A stretch of 64,000 bases of DNA from Paenalcaligenes suwonensis (GTDB taxonomy: Bacteria; Pseudomonadota; Gammaproteobacteria; Burkholderiales; Burkholderiaceae_B): NCBI RefSeq assembly GCF_011290505.1, contig NZ_JAANPV010000003.1, positions 248,001-312,000 of the forward strand, read 5' to 3'. Both the position numbers and the translations under genes were made by a program. This document shows positions 36,918-46,905 of the stretch, in pieces. Positions within the stretch are counted from its first letter, which is position 1; each line of letters starts with the position of its first letter. A model generated the notes under the pieces. That model had not been told where the DNA came from and did not search any database. It worked only from the letters and a program-made list of their open reading frames with translations.

Positions 36918-36956
36918 TTGTCGTATTTCATTGATAAATTGTCATTTCAACGATAA
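36918..36956. promoter_or_regulatory. Direct repeats, possible AraC-type operator
   Basis: TTGTCGTATTTCATTGATAA (from 36918) and TTGTCATTTCAACGATAA (from 36939) start 21 bp apart, two helical turns, as AraC-type half-sites do. They lie between the regulator and the MFS gene it probably controls. Confidence 0.5.
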
Positions 36957-37015
36957 TAAGACAAAATAAAACCCCTCACAATGACCGTCATCACTCTTTA
37001 GCTATATATAAAACG

Positions 37016-38155
37016 ATGACTACTCACAAAGCACCTCTTGCACTGTTGATTGTGCTGTTGATGTTTCCACAACTCGCACAAACGCTATACAGCCCCGCCC
37101 TCACCGACTTCAGTCAAGCCTTTAACGTTCCTCCAGAAGCAGCCTCACAGGCCATGACGGTGTACTTCCTCGCATTTGCTGTTGGGGTAATGCTATGGGG
37201 ATATTGCTGCGACAGATTCGGGCGTCGCCCTGCCATGCTGGCCGCCCTGTTATTCTACGCAGCCGCCACTGCCGCCGCGCTGCTAGTGGGGTCGTTTACA
37301 CAACTACTTATCACTCAAGCCATTGCCGCCATAGGCGCAGCAGCCGGTTCAGTGGTGACCCAAACTGTATTACGCGATCACTATCAAGGCCCTGAACTGG
37401 CCAAGGTATTTTCGTTAGTGGGGATGGCATTAGCCCTGAGCCCCGCCATCGGCTTGTTTACAGGCGCAGGCTTAACACGCTGGTTCGGTTACAGCGGCGT
37501 CATGCTTAGCCTATTGATCCTAGCTGTGGTGCTATTTGGCTGGAGCGGCCTATCGCTTACCGAAAGCCGCCCAGCCCAACAAGCTAAAACCTCGTTCTAC
37601 AGCACGTTAAAAACCATGCTGGTAGACCGAGGAATCTGGCGCTCAGCCGTACTGGTTGCTGCATTTAATATTGCCTTACTGAGCTACTACGCCATCGGCC
37701 CATTTCTCTTTCAACGCGCCGGCTTAGATGCCGCGCTGTATGGCTATAGTGGTGCCGCGTTAGCGGCTGGCTCTGCACTAGGCGCTTGGCTAAACCGCCG
37801 TCTACTACAGCGTCATTACACCAGCAATCAACTACAAAGCTTGGCCGCCATCTTAGTGACTGCTGGCGGAGCTGGTGTTCTGGTGCTGGAGCATTCTTTG
37901 TGGTTACTAGCGCCCATGACCGTGGTTGTCATTGCCTTTGGCATGGCCATCCCTAACGTATTAGGCCAAGCCCTTACCGCTTACACGGGTCAACTAGGAA
38001 GCGCAGGCGCCGTATTTGGGCTGATGTATTACCTGCTCATTGGTGGCGGCCTGTTACTAACCGGCTGGTATCAGGCGCTGGGCTACACCATCGTTATGTG
38101 CGGTGCGTTATGCTGCCTGTTGTGCGGATTCCCTCGTCGCCAACCAGCCCACTAA
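37016..38155 (+). CDS. MFS transporter, Bcr/CflA-like
   Basis: 379 residues, 12 membrane segments. Helix 1 holds LIVLLMFPQLAQTLYSPALTD, motif A is YCCDRFGRRPAML, and VVTQTVLRDHYQGPELAKVFS matches the Bcr/CflA loop. Shorter than the MFS gene at 34 kb and only distantly like it. Divergent from the AraC regulator, which suggests substrate-induced export. The substrate is unknown. Confidence 0.86.
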   Translation: MTTHKAPLALLIVLLMFPQLAQTLYSPALTDFSQAFNVPPEAASQAMTVYFLAFAVGVMLWGYCCDRFGRRPAMLAALLFYAAATAAALLVGSFTQLLITQAIAAIGAAAGSVVTQTVLRDHYQGPELAKVFSLVGMALALSPAIGLFTGAGLTRWFGYSGVMLSLLILAVVLFGWSGLSLTESRPAQQAKTSFYSTLKTMLVDRGIWRSAVLVAAFNIALLSYYAIGPFLFQRAGLDAALYGYSGAALAAGSALGAWLNRRLLQRHYTSNQLQSLAAILVTAGGAGVLVLEHSLWLLAPMTVVVIAFGMAIPNVLGQALTAYTGQLGSAGAVFGLMYYLLIGGGLLLTGWYQALGYTIVMCGALCCLLCGFPRRQPAH

Positions 38156-38270
38156 GCCCTAGTTTCGGGTGTTAGCACAACAAAAGCACACATATCTACC
38201 CACACCCTCTGTCCACCTTGACAATGCAGCATATAATGGAGGTTTGCCCACCATTTTTTTGGTCATATAC

Positions 38271-40928
38271 ATGCAGGAACGTTATAGTCACACCGAAGTC
38301 GAGCATCGCGCCCAGGAGAACTGGCAAGCACGCGATGCATACCGTGTCAGTGAACATGCCACGAATGCTGATGGATCGCTAAAACCCAAGTTTTACGCTT
38401 GCTCCATGCTACCTTACCCTAGCGGTAAGCTACACATGGGTCACGTGCGTAATTACACCATCAACGACGTAATGGCTCGCCAGCTACGTATGCGTGGCTA
38501 TAACGTGCTAATGCCCATGGGTTGGGATGCTTTTGGTATGCCTGCGGAAAACGCAGCCATTAAATCCAAAGTCCCACCCGCAAAATGGACATACGACAAC
38601 ATCGCTTACATGAAGAAGCAGATGCAGTCCATGGGGTTGGCCATAGACTGGTCGCGCGAAATGTGCGCTTGCGACCCTGACTACTACAAATGGAACCAAT
38701 GGCTGTTCCTGAAAATGCTGGACAAAGGCATTGCCTACCGTAAAACTCAAGTCGTTAACTGGGACCCAGTCGACCAGACTGTATTGGCTAACGAGCAAGT
38801 GATTGACGGTCGCGGCTGGCGCTCAGGCGCCCCCGTTGAAAAACGTGAGATCCCCGGCTACTACTTGCGCATCACCGATTACGCTGAAGAGTTGCTGGAT
38901 CACGTACAGCACAAACTGCCCGGCTGGCCCGAGCGTGTACGTCTGATGCAAGAAAACTGGATTGGTAAAAGTGAAGGTGTACGTTTTGCCTTTACCCACG
39001 ACATCCAAGGCGAAGACGGCAAACTCATTCAAGATGGTCGCATGTACGTCTTTACGACGCGTGCCGACACCATCATGGGCGTTACCTTCTGCGCCGTTGC
39101 GGCAGAACACCCCTTAGCCACACACGCCGCACGCAACAACCCAAAATTAGCTGCATTCATTGAGCAATGCAAACTGGGCGGCACATCCGAAGTGGATATT
39201 GCCAACCGTGAAAAAGAAGGTATGCCTACCGGCTTGTTCGTGACTCACCCTCTGACCGGCGAACAAGTTGCCGTCTGGGTAGGTAACTATGTGCTGATGA
39301 GCTACGGCGACGGCGCTGTGATGGGTGTACCCGCACACGACGAACGCGACTTTGCTTTCGCGCTGAAATACGATCTGCCTATCAAGCAAGTGATTGGTGT
39401 TGAAGGTAAAACCTACAGCACCACACAATGGGATGACTGGTATGGCGACAAGCAACAAGGCCAAACCATTGATTCCGGCAAATACGATGGCCTTGCACAC
39501 AAAGCCGCTGTAGACGCTATTGCTGCCGACCTGAGCGCCAAAGGCTTGGGCGAGAAGCAAACCACCTACCGCTTGCGTGACTGGGGTATTTCTCGTCAGC
39601 GTTACTGGGGCACCCCCATCCCTATCATCCACTGCGAATCCTGCGGCCCTGTACCGGTTCCAGAAAAAGATCTGCCAGTCATTCTGCCTGAGCACCTGAT
39701 CCCAGATGGTAGTGGTAACCCACTGAATAAAGACGAAGCCTTCCTGAAATGCGCTTGCCCATCATGTGGCAAACCAGCACGTCGTGAAACCGACACCATG
39801 GATACCTTCGTGGATTCCTCGTGGTACTTCATGCGCTATGCATCGGCCAAAAACCCCGATGCAATGGTAGATACTCGCAACGATTACTGGATGCCAATGG
39901 ACCAGTACATCGGTGGTATTGAGCACGCTGTATTGCACTTGCTGTACGCACGCTTCTGGACCAAAGTCATGCGCGATCTGGGCATGATCAACTTCGATGA
40001 GCCCTTCACCAAACTACTATGCCAAGGCATGGTGTTGAACCACATTTACTCACGCCGCACCGAAAAAGGCGGTATTGAGTACTTCTGGCCTGAAGATGTA
40101 GAAGACGTTCATGATGCCAAAGGCGCAGTAATTGGCGCCAAACTGAAGTCCGACGGCTCGGCTGTGGACTACGGTGGCATTGGCACCATGTCCAAATCCA
40201 AAAACAACGGTGTAGACCCTCAGTCCCTGATTGACACCATGGGTGCAGACACCGCACGTTTGTTCGTGATGTTTGCAAGCCCCCCAGAGCAAACGCTGGA
40301 ATGGGCGGATTCTGGCGTGGACGGTGCAAACCGCTTCTTACGCCGTTTATGGTCATTTGTGCACAAGCACAACGCTAATTTGCGTACTGGCCTGCAACAA
40401 CCTGTAGACACTGCTAACTTAAGCTCTGCAGCCAAAAAACTGCGCTTAGAAGTGCATGGTTTACTGAAGCAAATCGAATACGATTACCAGCGCATTCAGT
40501 ACAACACCGTTGTGTCTGGCTGCATGAAAATGCTGAACACACTGGAAGATGCTACGCTAGAAAACACAGCGGCTGACCACAGTGCCTTGGCCGAAACCAC
40601 CTCTATCTTGCTGCGCGTGCTGTACCCCGTAGTGCCTCACATTTGCTGGCTACTGTGGAACGAGCTGGGCTACGCCGCCAAACACGGCGACTTGCTCGAC
40701 ACTGCATGGCCTGAAGTCGACGAAAAAGCACTCATCGCAGACGAAGTTGAACTACCGCTGCAGGTTAATGGCAAACTACGTGGCAGCATCACCGTCGCAA
40801 ATGGTGCTAGCAAAACAGATATTGAGCAGCTTGCAGCTGCCCACCCTGCTGTTGCTAAGTTCCTAGAGGGCCGTGAAGCCAAGCGTATCATTGTGGTACC
40901 TGGCCGTATGGTCAACGTTGTAGGATAA
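38271..40928 (+). CDS. leuS: Leucyl-tRNA synthetase
   Basis: Charges tRNA-Leu. The class I signatures are visible: [16 protein letters not shown] (HIGH-type) near residue 42, the CP1 editing domain with the Thr-rich region [14 protein letters not shown] and [13 protein letters not shown], and [11 protein letters not shown] (KMSKS) near residue 640. CP1 zinc-like CxxC pairs ([15 protein letters not shown]) lie in the ZN-1 insert. I start at ATG 38271 (885 residues, [16 protein letters not shown]), the family start; the open frame upstream is not conserved-looking. First gene of leuS-lptE-holA-proA. Confidence 0.96.
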   Translation: MQERYSHTEVEHRAQENWQARDAYRVSEHATNADGSLKPKFYACSMLPYPSGKLHMGHVRNYTINDVMARQLRMRGYNVLMPMGWDAFGMPAENAAIKSKVPPAKWTYDNIAYMKKQMQSMGLAIDWSREMCACDPDYYKWNQWLFLKMLDKGIAYRKTQVVNWDPVDQTVLANEQVIDGRGWRSGAPVEKREIPGYYLRITDYAEELLDHVQHKLPGWPERVRLMQENWIGKSEGVRFAFTHDIQGEDGKLIQDGRMYVFTTRADTIMGVTFCAVAAEHPLATHAARNNPKLAAFIEQCKLGGTSEVDIANREKEGMPTGLFVTHPLTGEQVAVWVGNYVLMSYGDGAVMGVPAHDERDFAFALKYDLPIKQVIGVEGKTYSTTQWDDWYGDKQQGQTIDSGKYDGLAHKAAVDAIAADLSAKGLGEKQTTYRLRDWGISRQRYWGTPIPIIHCESCGPVPVPEKDLPVILPEHLIPDGSGNPLNKDEAFLKCACPSCGKPARRETDTMDTFVDSSWYFMRYASAKNPDAMVDTRNDYWMPMDQYIGGIEHAVLHLLYARFWTKVMRDLGMINFDEPFTKLLCQGMVLNHIYSRRTEKGGIEYFWPEDVEDVHDAKGAVIGAKLKSDGSAVDYGGIGTMSKSKNNGVDPQSLIDTMGADTARLFVMFASPPEQTLEWADSGVDGANRFLRRLWSFVHKHNANLRTGLQQPVDTANLSSAAKKLRLEVHGLLKQIEYDYQRIQYNTVVSGCMKMLNTLEDATLENTAADHSALAETTSILLRVLYPVVPHICWLLWNELGYAAKHGDLLDTAWPEVDEKALIADEVELPLQVNGKLRGSITVANGASKTDIEQLAAAHPAVAKFLEGREAKRIIVVPGRMVNVVG

Positions 40929-40933
40929 CCCTC

Positions 40934-41587
40934 ATGGCAAACCTTCACTCCATGTCGTTCTTTTCTGCCAGACAACGCGTCCTCTGGGTGGGGGTTTGCT
41001 TAATGGCGGTCATGCTACTTAGCGCCTGCGGCTTTAAGCTAAAAGGCGCTACACCACTGCCTTTTCAAGTGATGTACACCAACATCCCTGAAAACTCGGC
41101 TTTTGGTTCGCAACTTAGACGCGTACTACAAGCCAACACGCCCGGCCTGCAATTTGTGTCCGATCCAGCCCAAGCGCAAGCGCAGTTAATTCAATTAAGT
41201 AATCAACGCTTAACGCGCGAACTGGCTCTAGACCCTAAAGGTCAGGTTGAAGAATACGAGCTTACCGTTAGACTGCAGTATCAGTTAAGCGATGCCAGCG
41301 GGCACTTAATTATCCCGCCTACCATCCTGCAAACGGTACGCGACATGCCGTACAACCCCGATGCTGTGCAAGCTAAACAAGGTGAAATTGCCACCCTGTT
41401 TGCCAGCATGGAACAATCTCTCATTGATAGATTGGTGCGCCGACTGACCGCACCTGATGTGGCAGAACGTTTCCGCAATCCTGATGAGCTACCTTTGGCG
41501 CCAGAGTTACTGCTAGACAGTAATCAGCCACAGTTACCTCCTGAAGAGCTGCTGCTAAACAATATCCCAACCACAGAGGTGTTCTAG
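40934..41587 (+). CDS. lptE: LPS-assembly lipoprotein LptE
   Basis: Outer-membrane lipoprotein that plugs the LptD barrel and helps place lipopolysaccharide on the cell surface. The lipobox LLSAC (Cys near residue 32) follows a hydrophobic signal segment; GFKLKGATPLPFQ right after it is the LptE/RlpB hallmark. 217 residues with a proline- and leucine-rich C-terminal end. Located between leuS and holA as in most Proteobacteria. Confidence 0.93.
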   Translation: MANLHSMSFFSARQRVLWVGVCLMAVMLLSACGFKLKGATPLPFQVMYTNIPENSAFGSQLRRVLQANTPGLQFVSDPAQAQAQLIQLSNQRLTRELALDPKGQVEEYELTVRLQYQLSDASGHLIIPPTILQTVRDMPYNPDAVQAKQGEIATLFASMEQSLIDRLVRRLTAPDVAERFRNPDELPLAPELLLDSNQPQLPPEELLLNNIPTTEVF

Positions 41588-41588
41588 T

Positions 41589-42653
41589 ATGGGGCAGACG
41601 CTAGATGCTGATGGCCTGCAGCGACTGCTGCAGGCTCCAGCAACATCCTTAGCGCAATGTTTTGTACTCTGCGGCGACGAAATACTGCTTCAGGTAGAAA
41701 GCGCTGACACCATTAGGGCCCGCGCCCGTGAGCAAGGCCACCTAGAACGCCATCGTTTTGACATGGATGGCCGCAGCGATTGGGCTCCCGTATTTGCCAC
41801 CACACAAACCGTTTCTCTGTTTGGTGATAAACAGCTCATCGAAGTGAGCATCCCTACCGGCAAGCCCGGCAAAGCAGGCGGTGAGGCTATACAAGAACTC
41901 TGTGCTCAACTGGCGAACCAGCAACTACCCGACTCTTTGTTGGTATTTCAACTTCCCCGTTTAGATAAAGCCACCCGCAGCAGCAAATGGGCACAAGCAC
42001 TGGCCACTCAAGCTGTGTGGGTGGATGTACCACTCATCGAACGTCGCGCCCTACCCAACTGGATACAACAGCGCCTCAAACGCCAGCAACAACACGCTGA
42101 ACCCGAGGCCTTAGAGTGGCTAGCTGAAAAAGTGGAAGGCAACTTATTGGCCGCCTTCCAAGAAATTGCCAAATTGGGGCTACTCTACCCCGAAGGTGCC
42201 CTTAGCATTGAAAATGTACAAACTGCTGTGCTTAACGTCGCACGCTACAACATTTTTGATTTACGTGATGCCATGCTGGCAGGCCAAGCACAACGCGCTC
42301 TGACCATTTTGCGTGGCCTACAAGGCGAGGGAGAGGCACTACCTTTGGTGCTGTGGGCAGTAGGCGATGAAATACGCTTATTGGCACGCCTGGCCCTACT
42401 GCAATCCAACGGCGGCGATCTCTCGGCAGCATTACGCCAAAACCGTGTATTTGGCCCTCGTGAACAACTGCTGCGCCAAACCTTACAACGCACGCCTGCG
42501 CGCGCGTGGCCGCAGGCACTCAAGCACGCGCACGAAATAGACAGGCTAATTAAAGGGCTTGCACCCGCCGATTTATTGGACGATGCATGGGAAGAAATGG
42601 CTAGGCTCACACTGCGCATTGCCCTTGCGGGACAGCGCGCCACACGCCCCTAA
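41589..42653 (+). CDS. holA: DNA polymerase III subunit delta
   Basis: Clamp-loader subunit that opens the beta sliding clamp. 354 residues with the low-identity but recognisable delta layout: QCFVLCGDEILLQVESADTIR at the start, an AAA-like core, and the C-terminal domain with NIFDLRDAMLAGQAQRALTIL and LPLVLWAVGDEIRLLARL. Starts 2 bases after lptE, with GAGGTG as Shine-Dalgarno, so translation is probably coupled. Confidence 0.93.
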   Translation: MGQTLDADGLQRLLQAPATSLAQCFVLCGDEILLQVESADTIRARAREQGHLERHRFDMDGRSDWAPVFATTQTVSLFGDKQLIEVSIPTGKPGKAGGEAIQELCAQLANQQLPDSLLVFQLPRLDKATRSSKWAQALATQAVWVDVPLIERRALPNWIQQRLKRQQQHAEPEALEWLAEKVEGNLLAAFQEIAKLGLLYPEGALSIENVQTAVLNVARYNIFDLRDAMLAGQAQRALTILRGLQGEGEALPLVLWAVGDEIRLLARLALLQSNGGDLSAALRQNRVFGPREQLLRQTLQRTPARAWPQALKHAHEIDRLIKGLAPADLLDDAWEEMARLTLRIALAGQRATRP

Positions 42654-42719
42654 CACACCCTGCCATACTACGATATAGTAACGAGTAGGCACCCGCCTAA
42701 TCTTTAGCGATACACACTT

Positions 42720-44000
42720 ATGTCTACCCAAACTTCTACCTCTTCTGCTCTGCAAGAGCACATGAACTTATTGGGACAAAAAGCCCGCCTTGCCGCTCGC
42801 ATTATGCGCAGCGCCTCCGGTAATGCCAAAAGCCTTGCTTTACGCAGCATGGCCGATGCCATCCAAGCACAAAAAGCAGCACTACAAGCTGCTAATGCCT
42901 TGGACATCAAAGCGGCCGCAGAGCGTGGTTTAGAGCCGGCGATGTTAGAACGCTTAAAGCTTTCTGATCGTGCCCTAGAAATTATGGCGACAGGCCTGCG
43001 TCAAATTGCAGACATGCCAGACCCCGTTGGCACAGTGGGCCCAAGCTCCACGCGCCCCAATGGTATGCAGGTAGCACAAATGCGTGTACCACTAGGTGTG
43101 ATTGGTATCATTTACGAGTCGCGCCCTAACGTCACTATTGACGCCGCCGCACTATGCTTAAAGTCTGGTAACGCCACCATTTTGCGCGGCGGCAGCGAAG
43201 CTTTTCACTCCAACCAAGCCCTAGGTCAGATCATTCGCCAAGGTTTGGATGCCGCAGGTTTGCCCGCTAACGCCGTACAAGTGGTAGACACCACTGACCG
43301 TGCCGCAGTGGGCATCATGGTACGCCTCACTGACTACATTGATGTCATCGTACCTCGTGGTGGTAAAGGCCTCATTCAACGCTTAAACGAAGAAGCCAAA
43401 GTACCGCTCATCAAGCACTTGGATGGCAACTGCCACCTGTACTTAGACAAAGCCGCTGATCCCGCTAAAGCCTTGCCTATAGTGATCAATGCCAAAACAT
43501 ACCGTTACGGCATCTGTGGCACTACAGAAACCTTGCTGGTGCACAGCGATGTAGCCCCTGCTTTACTGCCCAACATAGCCAAAGCCCTAATTGAAAAAGG
43601 CGTAGAACTACGCGGCTGTGAGCGCACTCAGGCCTTAGTTAGCCAAGCTATTCCCGCCACCGAGTCTGACTGGGAAACCGAGTTCTTAGCGCCTATTTTG
43701 GCGGTGCGTATTGTGGACTCGCTAGACGAAGCCATGGAACACATTAACCGTTACAGCTCCGAACATACTGAGTCCATCGTGACGGAAGACCTGCACGCTG
43801 CCCGTCGCTTCCAACGCGAAGTAGACTCCAGCTCCGTATACATCAACCTACCCACCTGTTTTGCTGATGGCTTTGAATACGGCTTAGGTGCAGAGATTGG
43901 TATCTCCACCAACCGATTGCATGCTCGTGGCCCGGTAGGTCTGGAAGGTCTCACTACGCAAAAATGGGTACTCATCGGAGATGGCCAGCTTCGCGGCTAA
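42720..44000 (+). CDS. proA: Gamma-glutamyl phosphate reductase
   Basis: NADPH-dependent reduction of glutamyl 5-phosphate to the semialdehyde in proline synthesis. ALDH-like fold with [37 protein letters not shown], the catalytic Cys in [13 protein letters not shown] and [15 protein letters not shown]. 426 residues, normal. Its end comes close to, or overlaps, the hemJ-like gene depending on that start. proA after holA is a common Burkholderiales order. Confidence 0.96.
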   Translation: MSTQTSTSSALQEHMNLLGQKARLAARIMRSASGNAKSLALRSMADAIQAQKAALQAANALDIKAAAERGLEPAMLERLKLSDRALEIMATGLRQIADMPDPVGTVGPSSTRPNGMQVAQMRVPLGVIGIIYESRPNVTIDAAALCLKSGNATILRGGSEAFHSNQALGQIIRQGLDAAGLPANAVQVVDTTDRAAVGIMVRLTDYIDVIVPRGGKGLIQRLNEEAKVPLIKHLDGNCHLYLDKAADPAKALPIVINAKTYRYGICGTTETLLVHSDVAPALLPNIAKALIEKGVELRGCERTQALVSQAIPATESDWETEFLAPILAVRIVDSLDEAMEHINRYSSEHTESIVTEDLHAARRFQREVDSSSVYINLPTCFADGFEYGLGAEIGISTNRLHARGPVGLEGLTTQKWVLIGDGQLRG

Positions 44001-44007
44001 TACACTC

Positions 44008-44430
44008 ATGCTCATGCTCTGGACCAAAATTTTTCATATCCTTTTTGTGATGTCCTGGTTTGCGGGGCTGTTTTATCTGCCTCGTATTTACGTGAATCTG
44101 GCACAATCACAAGAACCGGCGGCAACGGCAGTTTTGCTGGGTATGGCAAAACGCCTTTACCGCTTTATGTTTCCGTTGGCTGTACTCACCATCGCCACAG
44201 GCCTAGTGCTCTTTCTGTATTACGGTATAGGCACTGGCCGTGGCTGGATACATGCCAAGATTTTATTAGTTGCCTTACTTGTGCTCTACCATCTTTGGTG
44301 TGGGCGGCTGTTGCAACATTTTCTAGCGGGTACCAACCGTCATTCGCACGTGTACTACCGCTGGTTCAACGAAATTCCTGTGCTACTGCTCTTGCTGGTG
44401 CTGATACTCGTTGTGCTAAAACCTTTTTGA
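44008..44430 (+). CDS. hemJ: HemJ-type protoporphyrinogen IX oxidase (UPF0093/CopD-like)
   Basis: Four-helix inner-membrane protein that oxidises protoporphyrinogen IX to protoporphyrin IX. The features match HemJ: the N-terminal TKIFHILFVMSWFAGLFYLP with the conserved His, KRLYRFM, WIHAKILLVALLVLYHLWCG and the C-terminal signature WFNEIPVLLLLLVLILVVLK. Often labelled CopD family. The start is uncertain: ATG 43981 (overlapping proA), 44008 or 44014 are in frame; none has a good Shine-Dalgarno, and family proteins begin near MLWxK. HemF is also in this window, while hemG or hemY are not. Confidence 0.83.
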   Translation: MLMLWTKIFHILFVMSWFAGLFYLPRIYVNLAQSQEPAATAVLLGMAKRLYRFMFPLAVLTIATGLVLFLYYGIGTGRGWIHAKILLVALLVLYHLWCGRLLQHFLAGTNRHSHVYYRWFNEIPVLLLLLVLILVVLKPF

Positions 44431-44439
44431 TCTCCCTAC

Positions 44440-45978
44440 ATGTCAGACCAAGACAAACCTAAAAAAACGCTGTCACTGAAGAAAACTGTTGTCAGCGACG
44501 CAGACCCAGCGGCAGCGCCCCGCCTACGTAGTGGTGCCCGCGCCAAAGTAGCGCTGAACCGACAACGTCAACAAGCAGCCGACGCTACGGCACAAGAAGA
44601 ACCAGCACGCCAAGCCCCTCGTTCTGGCGCAGCCAAACGCCCAGCAAATCGTGCAAGTGCTAGCCCACAAGGCGATAAAGGCCGTGGCGATTACGCTAAT
44701 CGTCGCCCTTCTGCCGCACCACAACGGGAACGCACGGAGCGCACGGATCGCCCTGCCTCGCGCTTCACCCCCAGAGACAGCGCTCCAACTCGCGCAAATA
44801 ATGGCCCTAAACGTCGCACCGAAACCTACTTTTCTACTACGCAGCCCTTTTCAGTGTTTGCCCCCTGCCCACAAGGCTTGGAAGAGGTGCTAGAGGCTGA
44901 GTTACAGGCACTGGGATATAGCGATGCAAAACTAGGTAAAGGCGGTTGCCACTTCAAAACAGACTGGCAAGGGATATTAAAAGCTAATCTGTACTCGCGC
45001 ATTGCCACACGCATTTTGCTGCAAGTCGCTAAAGCTCCTGTACAAACAGAAGATGACATCTACGAACTTGCACATTCGGTAGCGTGGGAACAATGGTTTG
45101 GCCCTGACGACACCCTGCGCGTAGACACATCAGCCATCCGCAGCCCAGTGCAAAGCTTGCAGTTCTGCAACCTACGCACCAAAGATGCCATCTGCGATCG
45201 CTTACGCGAACGTGAAGGCGCGCGCCCTAGTATTGATACTGTGCGCCCAGATGCCAAAGTACATTTGTTCTTAGACGCGACCAGCGCCACCTTGTACTTA
45301 GACACCAGCGGTGAATCGCTATTTAAACGCGGCTGGCGTCACAACAAAGGTGAAGCACCTTTGCGTGAAAACTTAGCCGCAGGTCTACTAGCCCTATCTG
45401 ATTGGGACCCATCTGCCCCATTGATGGACCCTTTCTGCGGTAGCGGTACCATTTTGATTGAAGCCGCATGGATTGCACTGGGTGCGCCTCCCGGAATCTG
45501 GCGTCCTTTCCACTTTGAACGCTTACGTGTGCACGATAGCCGTATGTGGCGCGACCTCAAAGAAGACGCTAGATCACGTATTGCTCCCAAGCTGGAAGCT
45601 CCTCTAGTGGGTTACGATCTAGACCCAACGGTTATTGATGCGGCTAAACGCAACTTGGAGCGTGCACACCTTACCCCCGACACCATCCGGTTCGAGGTAG
45701 GTAATGCACTGGAAGCTATGCCTATCGCCGAAGAAGGTTGGTTAATCAGCAACCCACCTTACGGTGAGCGATTAGAGGGCAACCAAGAAGCATTTTGGCG
45801 TGATTGGTCAGCATGGTTGAAACAACACTATGCGGGCTGGAACATCAACCTGATCACCAGCGACCTGACACTACCCAACCAAATGCGCCTAAAACCTAAA
45901 CGTCGCACTCCGCTGTTTAACGGCTCACTAGAGTGCAGGCTGTTCTCGTTTGAGATGGTAGCTGCCGGTTATCGGTAA
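44440..45978 (+). CDS. THUMP-domain 23S rRNA methyltransferase, RlmL-like
   Basis: The first 130 residues are a basic, Ala/Arg/Pro-rich, probably disordered extension (KRPANRASASPQGDKGRGD and similar). It is followed by a THUMP domain (FAPCPQGLEEVLEAELQALG) and a Rossmann methyltransferase with PLMDPFCGSGTILIEAAW and the N6/N2-type catalytic motif SNPPYGERL. This matches the RlmL (G2445-N2) half of E. coli RlmKL; the RlmK half is absent, as usual in this order. 512 residues. It follows the hemJ-like gene by 9 bases. Confidence 0.88.
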   Translation: MSDQDKPKKTLSLKKTVVSDADPAAAPRLRSGARAKVALNRQRQQAADATAQEEPARQAPRSGAAKRPANRASASPQGDKGRGDYANRRPSAAPQRERTERTDRPASRFTPRDSAPTRANNGPKRRTETYFSTTQPFSVFAPCPQGLEEVLEAELQALGYSDAKLGKGGCHFKTDWQGILKANLYSRIATRILLQVAKAPVQTEDDIYELAHSVAWEQWFGPDDTLRVDTSAIRSPVQSLQFCNLRTKDAICDRLREREGARPSIDTVRPDAKVHLFLDATSATLYLDTSGESLFKRGWRHNKGEAPLRENLAAGLLALSDWDPSAPLMDPFCGSGTILIEAAWIALGAPPGIWRPFHFERLRVHDSRMWRDLKEDARSRIAPKLEAPLVGYDLDPTVIDAAKRNLERAHLTPDTIRFEVGNALEAMPIAEEGWLISNPPYGERLEGNQEAFWRDWSAWLKQHYAGWNINLITSDLTLPNQMRLKPKRRTPLFNGSLECRLFSFEMVAAGYR

Positions 45979-46017
45979 CAAAGCATAGCGCTTGCACAAC
46001 AACCCAGCGCATAAGCC

Positions 46018-46062
46018 TTGAGCATTTTTAAGGGTTAACCCTATAATAGGGTTAACCCTTAA
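46018..46062 (+). promoter_or_regulatory. Promoter inside a 35-nt perfect palindrome
   Basis: TTGAGC (46018-46023), 18-bp spacer, TATAAT (46042-46047). The -10 sits in the centre of an inverted repeat, 46028-46062, with 17-base arms around one base. Each arm itself contains the dyad AGGGTTAACCCT, so the site is also a tandem repeat 19 bp apart. A repressor bound here would block the promoter. Confidence 0.65.
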
Positions 46063-46080
46063 CCAACTGTGAGTATCATC

Positions 46081-46215
46081 ATGACTCATTACAACGCTCA
46101 AGCCGCTATGTCCGATGAACTGGAACGCCAACTGCTAAACGAAGCAATGGCAGAGCAAATGCGTTTTCGTCCATTGTTGGCACTGAAAAACCTGTTCCGT
46201 TTCTTCTTCAAGTAA
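46081..46215 (+). CDS. Small ORF, 44 residues, unknown
   Basis: ATG 46081 to stop at 46215. Starts MTHYNAQAAMSDELERQLLN, an acidic amphipathic helix, and ends RPLLALKNLFRFFFK, a basic aromatic segment that could touch the membrane. A GAG eight or nine bases upstream is a weak ribosome site. A promoter-operator palindrome stands 20 bases ahead and a stem-loop (46233-46259) follows. Composition and codon use look like the neighbours. I do not recognise the family; coding status is likely but unproven. Confidence 0.6.
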   Translation: MTHYNAQAAMSDELERQLLNEAMAEQMRFRPLLALKNLFRFFFK

Positions 46216-46232
46216 TAGAACGTGGATGTTAG

Positions 46233-46259
46233 GGTGACAGTAAATTTGCTATTGTCACC
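46233..46259 (+). terminator. Stem-loop after 44-residue ORF
   Basis: GGTGACAGTA (46233-46242) pairs with TATTGTCACC (46250-46259), including one G-T pair. There is no T run directly after, so it could be a weak terminator or a processing signal. Confidence 0.45.
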
Positions 46260-46325
46260 ACACTCCCTTTAGTGCCATATTTGCGGGATAATAGTGTTTT
46301 TACGCTTATTAGGTTACACCGTGTA

Positions 46326-46862
46326 ATGGCCTCCACAGCAGTACCCGTTTCGCTTCCTGTTCCTAGCCGTCGCCGCCTATTTGCCTCCATGATGTACGAA
46401 AGCATTTTGCTTTTCGGTATCATCTTTCTGGTTGGCTTAATTTTTGACTATGCAACCAAGAGCTATCACGCTCTGTATCTGCGACACAGTCGACAATTCA
46501 TCCTCTTTCTTGCCATTGGCCTGTATTTTATGATGGCATGGCGTCGTGCTGGCCAGACCTTGCCAATGAAAACATGGTATATCCGGCTAGAAACCACACA
46601 CGGAACCAAACCCGGTTATATGCAGTTGCTACTGCGTTACCTACTGATGTGGCCCATTCCACTTGCCTGCGCATTATTTATTGAGTATTTATCCAGCTTA
46701 ACTGGCTATGCCTCCACAGACCTGCTTATTGTTGCCGCCCCCTTTAGTATTTTTGTGTGGAGCTGGTTCGACAAAGATGGTTTGTTTATGCACGACCGCT
46801 TAGCAGGCACCCGTTTGGTAGACTTGCAAGCCCGAATCACCAAACAGCCAGCCAAAGCCTAG
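46326..46862 (+). CDS. RDD-family inner-membrane protein
   Basis: 178 residues. The RDD domain is marked by PSRRRLFASMMYESILLFGI (the Arg), MMAWRRAGQTLPMKTW and FDKDGLFMHDRLAGTRLV (the Asp residues), over four hydrophobic segments. RDD proteins are thought to be small transporters, for some members Na+/H+ related, but for most the role is unknown. ATG 46326 is chosen; the frame is open to a GTG at 46272 without family sequence. Confidence 0.85.
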   Translation: MASTAVPVSLPVPSRRRLFASMMYESILLFGIIFLVGLIFDYATKSYHALYLRHSRQFILFLAIGLYFMMAWRRAGQTLPMKTWYIRLETTHGTKPGYMQLLLRYLLMWPIPLACALFIEYLSSLTGYASTDLLIVAAPFSIFVWSWFDKDGLFMHDRLAGTRLVDLQARITKQPAKA

Positions 46863-46905
46863 CCGTTACTCAATTCGCCCGCATTATCCCATTCTGAGCA
46901 CTTTC

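Noticed and set aside
38218-38237. TTGACA and TATAAT before leuS as a promoter
   Set aside because: The two boxes are only 8 bp apart; the TATAAT may work with another weak -35, but this pair cannot be one promoter.
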